From NCBI GenBank assembly GCA_015350385.1, contig WNKI01000004.1:248001-312000 (forward strand): a DNA stretch of 64,000 nucleotides, written 5' to 3'. Positions 25,200-34,961 of the stretch are shown piece by piece (within the stretch, counting starts at the first letter, position 1; each line of letters begins with the position of its first letter). Below the pieces are notes generated by a model, which did not search any database, had not been told where the DNA came from, and saw nothing but the letters and a program-made list of their open reading frames with translations. The stretch comes from Aculops lycopersici. Its lineage: Eukaryota; Arthropoda; Arachnida; Trombidiformes; Eriophyidae. Made by a program: the position numbers and the translations under genes.

Positions 25200-25760
25200 G
25201 AACTAACGCCAAAACGGCGCTTTAGTATTAGATGAGCAATCGACCACCTTCATACGTTATCCAAGATGGAGACTCATATTAATCAAAGGCATTCACCAAG
25301 TAGACATCAGCGTTGGGAGACTTGATGTTCACTGAGAAAACCATACGCAGAGTATCGGGCGTGAGCATCTCGATTGCTTCGATTCTTGTATTTTTCTTGT
25401 TTACGCCGTGTAGTTATGTGATGTTGAATAAGGAGGCCATGTCCTCAGTTGACACTCTGAAAAAACTTGCTAAATAGATGACAGCCCGAAGATGACCGGC
25501 GGCTTCCGCAATTGCCAGTTGTAGGGTTGTGGAACGCGGAATGTGCCACGCCCCCGCACTAAGGTGACGGCAAGCTCGACTCCCCAACACAGAGTTAGAG
25601 CTGCCTCTGTTAGTAAAAAAGGAGGAAACTAAAATTGAACTTACAACAACGTTCATGATCAGTTTCCGTGTCGGAGAATCGACACGGAACTGACACTACT
25701 GACAAATTGTTGTATACCAGGTGGAAAAGTGACCTCTTATCTTTAATTTTAAATGTGTTC
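25200..25760. other. Non-coding, with a hairpin
   Basis: An inverted repeat lies at 25660-25692 (arms of 14 and 13 bases, one-base indel, 6-nt loop). A minus-strand frame at 25414-25656 has a stretch TLQLAIAEAAGHLRAVIYL that faintly resembles one ankyrin repeat. I do not think this is enough to call a gene. Confidence 0.35.
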
Positions 25761-26318
25761 TTATTGAGGATTCTCTTCTTCCATCATTAAACTGTCAGAA
25801 TCGTCGTTCGAATCGCAGTCAGATTCGCTCTCGTCTCGAACTCGCTTCAGTAAAGCTCTTGCAATTCATTGTTCAACTAATGATCTTCATTTTAGCGAGT
25901 TTGATCGGATGAAATGGGATTTCTGTTGTTTCAACGCAGTGACACTAACAAGGAAACGTACCTATGCGATGGCAACTGTGGATTCTGTCGGTTGTTAAAT
26001 TCCGGATGAAATTTCTTCATTATCCTCTCACGTAGTTGGGATGGAGGAATTATATTGGTCAAATCTTGGGGAGAGTTGATCCTGCTCTCATTCCATAGTC
26101 TAGAAAAGAAAATGCATATGAGGACTGCAGAAGAAGCACAATGATCAATGTGCCGTTGGTGATCGTATCGAAACGTTTTGATCGGGAATCTTGGTAGGCA
26201 GGAAGTGACCTCGATGCGAATGTCTTGATCTTCAATAAAATAGTTTCTGTTGCTGATGTATGTTAGAATAAATATTTGAGGATCTTTTTGTGTTGTCGCC
26301 TCGAAGGTCGAAAAGCAA
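25761..26318 (-). CDS. Two-exon 3' coding fragment, unknown protein
   Basis: Reading the minus strand, an open exon runs from about 26318 to 25962 and ends at a good donor (AG then GTACGT). A 104-bp intron follows to an acceptor TTGCAAG, and the second exon (25857-25761) continues in phase to TAA. The joined product is about 150 residues. It begins with a mixed hydrophobic region (FILTYISNRNYF), passes through YDHQRHIDHC followed by a hydrophobic SAVLICIFF stretch, and ends in an acidic Ser/Asp tail. The layout recalls the C-terminal half of transposon-borne Ulp1-like (C48) proteases, where a Cys precedes a hydrophobic strand, but the usual catalytic Gln and Cys context is not convincing. The 5' part is missing or degenerate, since a stop lies just upstream of 26318. 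Most likely the tail of a decayed mobile element or a partial gene. Confidence 0.4.
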
Positions 26319-26709
26319 CTAGTTTATTTTTGCATTGGTTAAATGAATTTATACTCTTGGTTTTACTCTGATTTCTGTTGCGCGACGCAGCGTCGATACG
26401 CCCATTTCTGGGTCGAAGTCGATTTCTTGATTTTTCAACTGTTTTGAGCTGCCAAGTTGCCCAAAAAGTTGGTCGTCGTGAGTCGCGTCGAAACAGAGAG
26501 TCCTCTGGTCGTCCTTTGATTCAGATGGTCAGGTCATTGCTCCACATTTGCGCCTGCTGATGCTGCAACTAGTGATCGCCTTTGTTCTGCAACGGCCAAC
26601 CGCTCGCGTAACTGCCAGCTGCGGGGCCCGGGCGAGGAGAAGAGAGGCGAGTGGCACGCTCACGGGCAGGCACAGCGGACCCCTACTTACTGCCGCTCAA
26701 CAATGTAAC
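26319..26709. other. Non-coding, mixed composition
   Basis: No gene is visible. GC content rises from about 26570 in a stretch dense in CG dinucleotides, leading into the LTR-like region that follows. Confidence 0.4.
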
Positions 26710-26917
26710 TGTTACGCGTCATAGCAGCGTCGCCTAGACGTGCGCAGCTAACGTCGCTATGCGCTTTCTCTACTCTCTGCACTCGCTCGCTCAATAAAGC
26801 ACGCCGCTGAGATCACTCACTTGCGTTTGTGATCTCGTCGAGCACACATACACGAACAGTAACTGAATCAGTCGCGCGCCAAAAATCGCGCGCCCAAAAG
26901 AGCCAGAACGCGTAACG
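26710..26917. mobile_element. LTR-like or foldback segment with inverted ends
   Basis: GTTACGCGT near 26709-26718 is mirrored by ACGCGTAAC near 26908-26917. Within it are an AATAAA on the plus strand (about 26793), a hairpin with arms GAGATCAC and GTGATCTC (about 26811-26838), and CATAGC/GCTATG half-palindromes. It overlaps the end of the adjacent minus-strand open frame, as an LTR often does. Boundaries are uncertain. Confidence 0.3.
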
Positions 26918-27375
26918 ATTACTCCAGATTCGTCATATATTTGGATTATGTCAGTTGGATCTCCGTCTGGATGGTCATCTTTGTTTGAATCATGGGATCC
27001 TTCAACTTCCGTGTCGTTGTCGCTATCGCTTACGGGTTCCTTTTCCTTTTCGGCCTTGTTCTCCTTGTCGCTCATCTGACCCGGTTTGTCTTTCGCCTGG
27101 TGAGGAGGATTAGTAGTGAGATCTTGAATTGGATTATCCTTCTGGCTGGACTTTTCTGAGTTCTGACTGGATTCCTTTAACACTGGAGGGTTTTGTTCAG
27201 TTTCTACATTGGCCATAATAGTTGGGCGACTTTGACTCGGTTGAGCTGATGAGCTACTCTCGTAGTCCAAGTTGAATGGGTCGAATGGATCTTGTAAGTC
27301 GGAGATATGCTTCAGAAGATAGTTATCGTCAAATGTTTTGGTTAGAGTGTTTAGAGTTTCCTGCAGATTTATCAT
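26791..27375 (-). CDS. Retroelement-like open frame (possible polyprotein C-terminus)
   Basis: A 194-codon frame starts at an ATG. The middle is charged and low in complexity (Ser, Asp, Glu, Lys, Pro). Near the end it reads YDESGVIVTRSGSFGR. An acidic linker followed by VTRSG close to the stop is what one often sees at the C-terminus of Gypsy-type integrases, where the frame then runs into the LTR, and here an LTR-like stretch indeed overlaps the end. No integrase or protease core is present. The frame is open upstream of the ATG for about 17 more codons. It could equally be a fragment of a host gene. Confidence 0.35.
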   Translation of the reverse strand: MINLQETLNTLTKTFDDNYLLKHISDLQDPFDPFNLDYESSSSAQPSQSRPTIMANVETEQNPPVLKESSQNSEKSSQKDNPIQDLTTNPPHQAKDKPGQMSDKENKAEKEKEPVSDSDNDTEVEGSHDSNKDDHPDGDPTDIIQIYDESGVIVTRSGSFGRAIFGARLIQLLFVYVCSTRSQTQVSDLSGVLY

Positions 27376-27458
27376 TGATTGCGGTACTTGGCTTGATGTG
27401 GATGGCTGATTTGAGGTGAGGGGTGTTCTTTAGTTTTCGGCACCAGAGATATTGCTAA

Positions 27459-27761
27459 TTTTTCTTCACATGCCCACTAATTAGAAGTCCGTCAAATATA
27501 TTGTCACAAACGACTATTCACGTGATAAAGCCAAGCGTCCCTCAATTCAAGACCTCAGATTATGAGAAAACAGCCATTAAACGAGAAGTGAGACGCCTGA
27601 ATGATGAGGGTGAAAAAGTGACTGCCAACAAAATCAAGAATAATTTAGAGATAGATAACATTTCCACCCGAACAATGCGTCGAAACCTTAACCGCGTGGG
27701 TTTTGAGCATAAAAACCAAGTCAATGAGGTTTCCATCGTGAGCCTTAAGCGACAAATGTGA
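27459..27761 (+). pseudogene. Tc1/mariner-type transposase N-terminal fragment (HTH domain)
   Basis: The open stretch has no ATG near its start. It reads AIKREVRRLNDEGEKVTANK, then IKNNLEIDNISTRTMRRNLN and RVGF. This fits the second helix-turn-helix of Tc1-like transposases, where the usual pattern is an R-x-I/V-x-R start, then t-a-x-x-I, then S-x-x-T-x-R-R-x-L-x-x-x-G. The DDE/D catalytic part is absent after the stop at 27761, so this is a truncated relic. Confidence 0.5.
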
Positions 27762-28100
27762 CAATAGAGTGGAAAATAACGTAATTTTGAAAATCGGTAA
27801 TGGTCGAGAAATCGGGATGTCGGGAATTTCGACCACGCCTCCTCTCCTGTGTCCAGTAACATAGACACCCGGGTACTTTAGATTGATTGCCACGCCTTCT
27901 TTGGGACCCGAAACGCCTATCTCGCAGAAACTCGAGTCTTCGGAAAAACCAGAAGTTTCCGCATTTCTGGTTACCACGAGAAGCTTCGGTACCTCGCACT
28001 TGCCACGAATATGTGATATAATTCTCGAAAAGTGCGTGAGCGTTTCTACTATATAACCGGATACATAATGGAGATGGGAAAATTTGAAGTTCGCGAGTTG
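27762..28100. other. Spacer between transposase relic and the CUB gene 3' end
   Basis: No gene is visible. The CUB gene transcript should end near 28080, so the spacer proper is about 300 bp. Confidence 0.5.
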
Positions 28101-28106
28101 TTTATT
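28101..28106 (-). terminator. Poly(A) signal of the CUB gene
   Basis: AATAAA on the minus strand lies about 22 nt after the stop codon of the CUB-domain gene. Confidence 0.75.
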
Positions 28107-28127
28107 ACATAAAGTTGCTTCAATTTA

Positions 28128-31100
28128 TCAGTTGACCATGAGTTGTCTCTGACTCCTCACGACGACCTCCTCGCCTCTGTGTATGGATCTACCCGCTGGA
28201 GACCTCTCATCCAACTTGATGTCTTGTTCATGATATCGATCGTTATTGGTTCCAGCCGAATTGTGATGATGATACTGGTCTGATTTGCTTACATTTATTT
28301 GGTTGCTCTGGTGGAGGCCTGAGTGCGAGACACCTGCACTTCCGCTTACATAATTATCTGGATAACTCAACGACCCAAAATGCGACCTGCGAGCCTGACG
28401 CTCCTTTTGTGTGGTCACCTGGCCGTCGCTTGTTTGTAGTTTGAAGTTTTGCTCACTCGGTCCATTGGAGTTCGGCGAGGAGCCATCAATGTTTTGAACA
28501 CCTCCGCCGCCATCACAGGCCACCTGTTCGTAGTATATCTTGAACCCGCGACCCGAGTTGTCGTGGGCACTGGTGTGCAGGAGCAAGTGTACCTCCCGCG
28601 GTATATTATCTCCAAATGACACCTCAAGCTCGTTAAGGATGCCGCTAGATTTGGGTCGACCGCAGAGGCGCTGGTTGTCTATCAACAGGTAGTCGCTATG
28701 GCACTGGCTCGAGGGTTCCAAGTCAACGTCGAGCATCTTGAATTTAACGGAGCAAAAGTCATAACTCTTTGCTATAATTTTGTACAAGCAATCAATGTTA
28801 TTATCGTAGTGATTGCGGTGCTCGTTGTAGTTGGGCGACAAGAGATACTGGCTCTCGGCGTGGTAGACAAACTGACACAGAGTGTTGATATCCTGATTTG
28901 TTTGTTGTCCAATGGAAACTTGATGATTTTTTGCGGCGGCTATTGGTCTAGTGGTTGCTGTTGCGCCCATTGACGAGTCGGGTAAATATTTGATAATTTC
29001 ATCTCCACTCTTCTCGCTACTTTCCTTGTTATGGGACTTTGAGCTTTGAGGTTTCTGAAGGTTCGATGACATAATAGAACTCCCACACTCGCTTCCGCTC
29101 ACCTGGTACACGGTCATTGAGTAACCGCTGCGACTTAGCACAACATTTGACTTGAATCTAATCACCTTGTCCAGTTCGCTGTCGAAATAGTTGAATCGAA
29201 GTCGGTGATTAGAGGGATAGGAACCACAGAAGCGGGAATAGTCAATTTCCAAGTAATCGTTTTCACATACACCACTCGATGGATTTGATTCCTCCAAGTC
29301 AAAGTGATTCATTACAATATCAATGGCGCAAACCGATTGGTTGGTTCTACGAACTGCGTATAAACAATCCCTATCATCGCCGTAGGAGTTGGGGAAATTT
29401 TCACTCTCGATAACACTGATATCACCGACTAACAACTGGTTGCAGCCTCCAGGTTCTTGGTTAGTCGATTTGTCCACTGGCTGTCGTTGTGAGTCCATTT
29501 GGTTGTTGCTCTCGTTGTTGGCTGTGGGTTTTGGTGACTCTTTCTGCTCATCCACCTGTCGCTCTTGATTCAATAATTTAGACTTGTCGCTGTCATCTTG
29601 ATTCTGACACTTGTTTTGCTTGGCCTCAAGAAAGAAACCAAATCCACTGGCTGCAATTGATTTAAATTTCACCGTTATGAATGGCCGCCGACCAAACTCT
29701 ATCCTAACGCTCTTTGGTCGACTCAATAGACCACAAAGCACTTGGCCATCGATATCGAGATTATCCTGCGTATTTTGGTCGCAATTCATCAAGTCGCCGT
29801 CTTGATTTGGGTCCAAAATTAGAGATACAACATTGAAAGTTACACTGCAAATATCAGGTTGTGCCTTCTGAATCAAATAATAGCAGGTTACTTGAGAGTT
29901 GTACTTTTGCGGCCAATTTGGACTTGGCAACTCGAATCGATTTGCATAATAAACACCTGAGCAATTAGACTCGAGCTCTAAGTTCTTCTTCACAACCACC
30001 TGTTGTTGCATCGGCTCAACCCTCGACTTCTGATCCTGCGAATCACTCTCAGGTGGCCGTCTCTTATCAGATCCCGTTGGTTCCTCATCAAACTGCGCCG
30101 ATTGAGTGTAGGGAGTTGTGGTGGTGGTAGTGGAGGTGCCAATTGTTGTAGTAGGTGATCTTGCTGTAGAAGTTGGCGAATCATCCGACTTCTGACATCC
30201 GGTATCCAATTGCTGGCCAAATATTAGGTAGCCATCGTGTTGAAATTGAGCATCACTCACAAAGCTTATCAGAAAGTCTCGCTCGCCTTGCCACTCGTAA
30301 TCGCGGCGAGTCTCTTCGTTTGGCCCCAACTGGCCACAAAGTCTATCCACATTGTTGATGTCCAAAAAGTCGCGCTTGCATCCAGGTGAAGCCTCGAGGT
30401 TGAATTGGTAAAACAAAAGGCGGAGCTTGCAAATATTTGGACTCATCTTCTTGATTCGGTAAACGAGAAAAACATTTGGGTCGTAGGTGATCGGTGATTT
30501 GGAAACTTTGGCACTATTGAGCTCAAAAAACTCACTTCTAAACACCATTTCCCTAAACTCTACTTGACCAGCGATCACTTGTTGCCCGTTTTGGTTTGCA
30601 TTGACCTCAGAGTTTGGTGGGCTTGAAGCATTCGAAGTTTTCTGCTGCTGGTTTTGCGTCTTTGATTGTTGTAGTTGCTGCCGTTCGTAAGGATTAAATG
30701 TCTTCAGTGGCTCTGGCTGACACTCGACTTGCTTGAAAATGGCACGGAATCCATGGGAAGTGCTCGTGTTCCTTATGGTGGCAAACCTGATGTTTATCTG
30801 CCTATTCAATGGATCTAAAATATTTGATAAAGTTCTACTGGAATTTCGTAACTCTGAACCGCAAAATTGGACACCCTCAAATTCTAAATATTCCAAACAG
30901 AAGCTGCTCAATCGAGGAACCAACTCAAACTCTCCGAACGTAAGCTGAACTTGACAATATCCAGGTAGCAATTTAATGCGAATCTCGCATTCATTTGTCC
31001 AGACAAGTTGAGTTTTCATCTTGCTAATTATACTACTTGAGCTCAGGATTCCATTGTACTGATTGAATTGAGTCAAACACTTTTGATCGTCTTGTGGCTG

Positions 31101-34100
31101 CAACGATGACTCCACTTGAGCTGGCGACTTTTGCTCTGGTTCCTCCATAATTCGCGAGTCGCCCAATCCAAGTAGCGAAATGCGACCGATCAATATACCA
31201 GATTGAGCTCGAGAGGTTGCATTACCTGCAACAAGTGGTTGATTATTTGAGATGCTAGGCATCGAATATTTTGGATTGGAGTCGAGTTGTTTTTGACTCG
31301 CTGGCGATATGGAAAATTGAGGTAATTTAGCAGCAGGTTGCTGCAATCTAGTCGAAGCAATAGATGAGGTTCTGTTCACAAATCTTGGTCTCGATGAGGC
31401 ATTTGAATCCTGAGCATTCGAGTTAGAGTATAGCAAATTAGTTTCGTTGTATCCAATGCTCCCGCTGCCGATCGAATCAAAGTGGGGAGAGAGAAAGCCA
31501 TCGATGCACTCGTGTTGCCTTGCAATGATCATAAATCTCAATGGTCCCCGAGTTGTTGGCAAAATGTCGTCTGAATGTTGAACGCTCAAACTGCTACCCA
31601 ACGACCGAGCGGCGGCCACTTTGGCCGAGCCAGAGATGAACGTAATGGTTAAATAGGATGCTCGCTCGAATGGATAATACTTGACCAAGTTTCTTGTGTT
31701 GAATCCACAGAGTAACTCGTAACCATCGACATCAATACAATCACTTATACCGAGACGCAAATTGACAAATCTCAGCTCGAGTTGGCAGATTTTGTTTCTT
31801 TCAATGGTGTTCTTGACAATGGTATATTTGCACGAGCTAATTGAATCGTCAAGCGAGTAACTCTCTGGCCAATAGGGACTCTTGATGGTCACTTCCTTTC
31901 CGTAAAAAATGTCGTCGCAAACGTGAGCTGAATCGCCACCTGCGGCTGTTGCTGTTGTTAGCTTGGGTTGCTTATTTACCTGGACTACATTCACATTATT
32001 GCCTACAGGTGGTTGGGGTTTTGGTTTTGTAGGCGATTGTCCCAGGAGAGAATCGTATTGGAACATTGAGTTTGTAGTCACATTCACGGAGCTGCTGTCG
32101 CCACTCGTAATGAACTCGTTGCTTGCAGGTAAACTCTTAGGCCGGCGCATAATTGATCCATTTGGTGCACACTCAAGCTGATCAGCTTTAATGGAGAATC
32201 CCCCTTTAGATCCGTAGCCATCACTCTTGAATTTTACTGCCTTGATTGGCTCATTGAACAGGTAGATTCTAGTTGTCTTGTGCGCCATGTCCTTGAGCGA
32301 GCCACACAATCTAATATTGTTGATTTCCAGATAATCAAAGCGACAATCGGCGTCAGCCTCGATCTCAAACTTGATGAAAGTTAACTCAATATAGCAAACT
32401 CGACTGTTATTTCGCCTCAAGTAATACAAACACTGTAAATTGTTTGCATAAGAATTCGGATAATTGGGACTCCTCAATATAAAACTCATCTCATCGTTGA
32501 TGTGATTGCAGTCTGCGGCCGAAACCTCAACAGGTGTCCTGGTGGAGGCTACCTGTTGTTGCTGATGCAATTGATTGAAGTGATTGTTGTTCAAAGTCAA
32601 GAAATTGCTTGTGGTTGTTGAGGCCATCGGAATCATGTTGTTGCTTGAGCTTCCGCTTGATGTCGAGTTTTTATTGCTGTCTTCTTGCTTGATCTTTTTA
32701 CTATTATTACCTGAGCTAATATGCTTGCTGGGTTTCTGTTGCATCTGGTCCATACTTGGCTTTGCTGTGGTTGACTTCTGCTCGTTGTGCTTAGCGATTG
32801 GCGTTGTTTTCAATGCCAAACTAAAATCCGGCTGTTGAAGTGGCGGCGCGACAGTTGGCCTCTTTGGCTGAACCTGTTGCTGCTGTTGATTATTTGCATC
32901 AATAGATTTTGATGGCGCCTGTTGCTTTCTCCTCAGCTCCTCGCCGTTCTCATCGCAGCTCAATTGTTGATACTTGATTAAAAATCCTCGCCCACTTTGC
33001 ATGTGGTCGCTGTGAAAAATTAGCTTAATCGACGGACTTTCCGGTCTCCCATCGTCTAGGGGAAAGTCTAATTTCATCTTGTGGCCAATCATTGCATAGC
33101 GATTGCAGTACCTCGTTTCGCCAATTTTTAGATAATCATTCTGGCAGGCGGCTATGGTGGCAACCTGTTGATCTTGCTGGTGCTGTGGCTGCATTTCGTT
33201 AGTGTTGATCAAGTCAAAGTCTCGGAAATGGAGCATCAACTTGCAGTAATTGCTAGAGGCGCGCTTCACGACAAATGAGCAGTCGATATTTGCCGGATAG
33301 TAACGTGGGTACTCGGGACTAGTTAGCTGACCCACGGTGTTATAGTGCTGGTATCCGTCGCATGTTGTTTCGTGCACCTGTTGTTGTTGTTGTTGTTGTT
33401 GTAACTGCTGTTGCGGTACTCGTTCATTTGCACCCTCGAAACTGGTTGTCACGTAAGGCGATGGACTAGGCTTCGAGTTGACGTCAAACGATTGGCTTAC
33501 CTTGAATCGATTTAGGGGGTGTAGTTGCTTCTCATTAGGAACCTTGAGGATGAACTTCCGCCGCGGCGCTCCCGGTTTCAAGATCAAAGTTGTTCGCTCG
33601 ACCTCTCGTCTTCTCGCACTCAAATCCTGGCTTTCGTCTTGGTTATTCTGATTCTGTCGCCTATCAGCCTCTTGCATTGAAACCTCCTGCATTCGAGGCC
33701 TTAGAGTTGTGGTCGAGGTCGAAGTGGTCGTTGTGGTTGTAGTTGGCAAAGTTGTTGTCGAAGTTGTGCGACTTGAATGTTGCAACTCTTCGCCTTCCGG
33801 TTTGACGCAATCGCCCTCTTTGATTTGTTTCAATTCCAAGTGCAAAACGTCGGTGTCATTCAGTAGAAATTGACCGCTTGGCCTTTGCCTCAGCAATAGG
33901 TGGTCGAAGTTTGTCAAGTTTAGCAAGCCAAAATGTTTCAGTAGGACATTCAACGACATTGGCGGCGATCTAACTGTTGTACTGGAAACCATTGGTTGCT
34001 CCTCAGGCATCTCAGTGCTGGCGATTGAAGCTGAGTCGATGGCAACAGGTTGCATCGGACCCGCGGTGGTCATCCTGTTTACGATCCTGTCGACCGCCTG

Positions 34101-34961
34101 TTGGATTGAACTGTGCATTGTGGGCGAGTAGAGAGGCAAGCCATCGGCATTCACCATCATCATCCTTGGTGGCTGTGGTGTGGTGGTGGTAGTTGTAGAT
34201 GAGCTTGACATTGTCGCCGGCGATGAGGATGTTGGTTGAGCAGTAGTTGTGGTCATGGTTGTTGTCGTGGTGGTTGGTGGTGGTGAAGTTGTAGTTGTAG
34301 TTGTTGTGCTTGAACCTGACTCTACTTCCTCTTCCATCATCTCAGGTTGTATCATTTCCGGCGCCTCGGTGGTTGTAGTTGTAGACGTAGTTGTTGTGGT
34401 GGTTGTTGAACTTTTACTTGTTGGCGTCATTTGAGCAGGTTGTTCGGTTTGCATTGATTCTGTGGTCGAGCTGATTGCAGTCATCTCCTGGTCAATTGGA
34501 GCATTCACTGAGCCCATTGGTTGCATGACCATCGGGTTACCTGACGAACTCCTCGGCATTGGCATCTGATTTGGGTTAGTTTTTCTAGCAGCATGATCCG
34601 AGATGATATCATAGTAACGGTCGGCGTGTAAGTTTTGTCGCGCATTTTGCAACGACTTGAAGAATGGCCACTCCACCACCTGTTGTCTCTCACTTTTGCC
34701 AATACTCGAGGGCGTCGAACCAATTGATTGCGTCTTGAAGTTTCTACTATTTTGATTGGTGTAGATTGCTGCCTGATTTTGTTGTTGTTGTTGTTGTCTT
34801 GAACTTGCGGTTGGCGTTAGATTTGGCCATCTTGTTTGAGCCTCTGATATCGAAATGAGGGTAATTAATTGTAGAACTACAATGTAGAGAATTACTTGGG
34901 GTTTTATCACAGTTGGAATTGATTGATTTCTTCCTATTGGTGGCTTACGTAACTTTGACAT
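28128..34961 (-). CDS. Secreted multi-CUB-domain protein, Thr-rich N-terminal region
   Basis: A single uninterrupted frame encodes 2277 residues. An N-terminal hydrophobic segment at about residues 22-40 (VILYIVVLQLITLISI then SEAQ) reads as a signal peptide or anchor. A Thr/Ser/Pro mucin-like region follows (about 165-310 and 395-425). Eight CUB domains can be traced at about residues 532-667, 817-930, 1013-1150, 1293-1413, 1460-1588, 1664-1785, 1838-1958 and 2027-2147. Each shows most of the pattern C...SPxYPxxY...C...F...C..DYLxI...CG...GF. CUB domains are extracellular beta-sandwiches that bind proteins or Ca2+. Linkers are Gln/Ser/Pro-rich. No protease, EGF or LDLa domain and no C-terminal membrane span is visible. 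The gene would act outside the cell, perhaps in matrix or as a scaffold. A 6.8 kb intronless gene is unusual; an old retrocopy or intron loss are both possible. CUB assignment is firm, function is not. Confidence 0.88.
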   Translation of the reverse strand: MSKLRKPPIGRNQSIPTVIKPQVILYIVVLQLITLISISEAQTRWPNLTPTASSRQQQQQQNQAAIYTNQNSRNFKTQSIGSTPSSIGKSERQQVVEWPFFKSLQNARQNLHADRYYDIISDHAARKTNPNQMPMPRSSSGNPMVMQPMGSVNAPIDQEMTAISSTTESMQTEQPAQMTPTSKSSTTTTTTTSTTTTTEAPEMIQPEMMEEEVESGSSTTTTTTTSPPPTTTTTTMTTTTAQPTSSSPATMSSSSTTTTTTPQPPRMMMVNADGLPLYSPTMHSSIQQAVDRIVNRMTTAGPMQPVAIDSASIASTEMPEEQPMVSSTTVRSPPMSLNVLLKHFGLLNLTNFDHLLLRQRPSGQFLLNDTDVLHLELKQIKEGDCVKPEGEELQHSSRTTSTTTLPTTTTTTTSTSTTTLRPRMQEVSMQEADRRQNQNNQDESQDLSARRREVERTTLILKPGAPRRKFILKVPNEKQLHPLNRFKVSQSFDVNSKPSPSPYVTTSFEGANERVPQQQLQQQQQQQQVHETTCDGYQHYNTVGQLTSPEYPRYYPANIDCSFVVKRASSNYCKLMLHFRDFDLINTNEMQPQHQQDQQVATIAACQNDYLKIGETRYCNRYAMIGHKMKLDFPLDDGRPESPSIKLIFHSDHMQSGRGFLIKYQQLSCDENGEELRRKQQAPSKSIDANNQQQQQVQPKRPTVAPPLQQPDFSLALKTTPIAKHNEQKSTTAKPSMDQMQQKPSKHISSGNNSKKIKQEDSNKNSTSSGSSSNNMIPMASTTTSNFLTLNNNHFNQLHQQQQVASTRTPVEVSAADCNHINDEMSFILRSPNYPNSYANNLQCLYYLRRNNSRVCYIELTFIKFEIEADADCRFDYLEINNIRLCGSLKDMAHKTTRIYLFNEPIKAVKFKSDGYGSKGGFSIKADQLECAPNGSIMRRPKSLPASNEFITSGDSSSVNVTTNSMFQYDSLLGQSPTKPKPQPPVGNNVNVVQVNKQPKLTTATAAGGDSAHVCDDIFYGKEVTIKSPYWPESYSLDDSISSCKYTIVKNTIERNKICQLELRFVNLRLGISDCIDVDGYELLCGFNTRNLVKYYPFERASYLTITFISGSAKVAAARSLGSSLSVQHSDDILPTTRGPLRFMIIARQHECIDGFLSPHFDSIGSGSIGYNETNLLYSNSNAQDSNASSRPRFVNRTSSIASTRLQQPAAKLPQFSISPASQKQLDSNPKYSMPSISNNQPLVAGNATSRAQSGILIGRISLLGLGDSRIMEEPEQKSPAQVESSLQPQDDQKCLTQFNQYNGILSSSSIISKMKTQLVWTNECEIRIKLLPGYCQVQLTFGEFELVPRLSSFCLEYLEFEGVQFCGSELRNSSRTLSNILDPLNRQINIRFATIRNTSTSHGFRAIFKQVECQPEPLKTFNPYERQQLQQSKTQNQQQKTSNASSPPNSEVNANQNGQQVIAGQVEFREMVFRSEFFELNSAKVSKSPITYDPNVFLVYRIKKMSPNICKLRLLFYQFNLEASPGCKRDFLDINNVDRLCGQLGPNEETRRDYEWQGERDFLISFVSDAQFQHDGYLIFGQQLDTGCQKSDDSPTSTARSPTTTIGTSTTTTTTPYTQSAQFDEEPTGSDKRRPPESDSQDQKSRVEPMQQQVVVKKNLELESNCSGVYYANRFELPSPNWPQKYNSQVTCYYLIQKAQPDICSVTFNVVSLILDPNQDGDLMNCDQNTQDNLDIDGQVLCGLLSRPKSVRIEFGRRPFITVKFKSIAASGFGFFLEAKQNKCQNQDDSDKSKLLNQERQVDEQKESPKPTANNESNNQMDSQRQPVDKSTNQEPGGCNQLLVGDISVIESENFPNSYGDDRDCLYAVRRTNQSVCAIDIVMNHFDLEESNPSSGVCENDYLEIDYSRFCGSYPSNHRLRFNYFDSELDKVIRFKSNVVLSRSGYSMTVYQVSGSECGSSIMSSNLQKPQSSKSHNKESSEKSGDEIIKYLPDSSMGATATTRPIAAAKNHQVSIGQQTNQDINTLCQFVYHAESQYLLSPNYNEHRNHYDNNIDCLYKIIAKSYDFCSVKFKMLDVDLEPSSQCHSDYLLIDNQRLCGRPKSSGILNELEVSFGDNIPREVHLLLHTSAHDNSGRGFKIYYEQVACDGGGGVQNIDGSSPNSNGPSEQNFKLQTSDGQVTTQKERQARRSHFGSLSYPDNYVSGSAGVSHSGLHQSNQINVSKSDQYHHHNSAGTNNDRYHEQDIKLDERSPAGRSIHRGEEVVVRSQRQLMVN

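Noticed and set aside
25414..25656. Possible ankyrin repeat
   Set aside because: Only one weak match to the consensus (TLQLAIAEAAGHLRAVIYL) with no neighbouring repeats and a signal-less frame.
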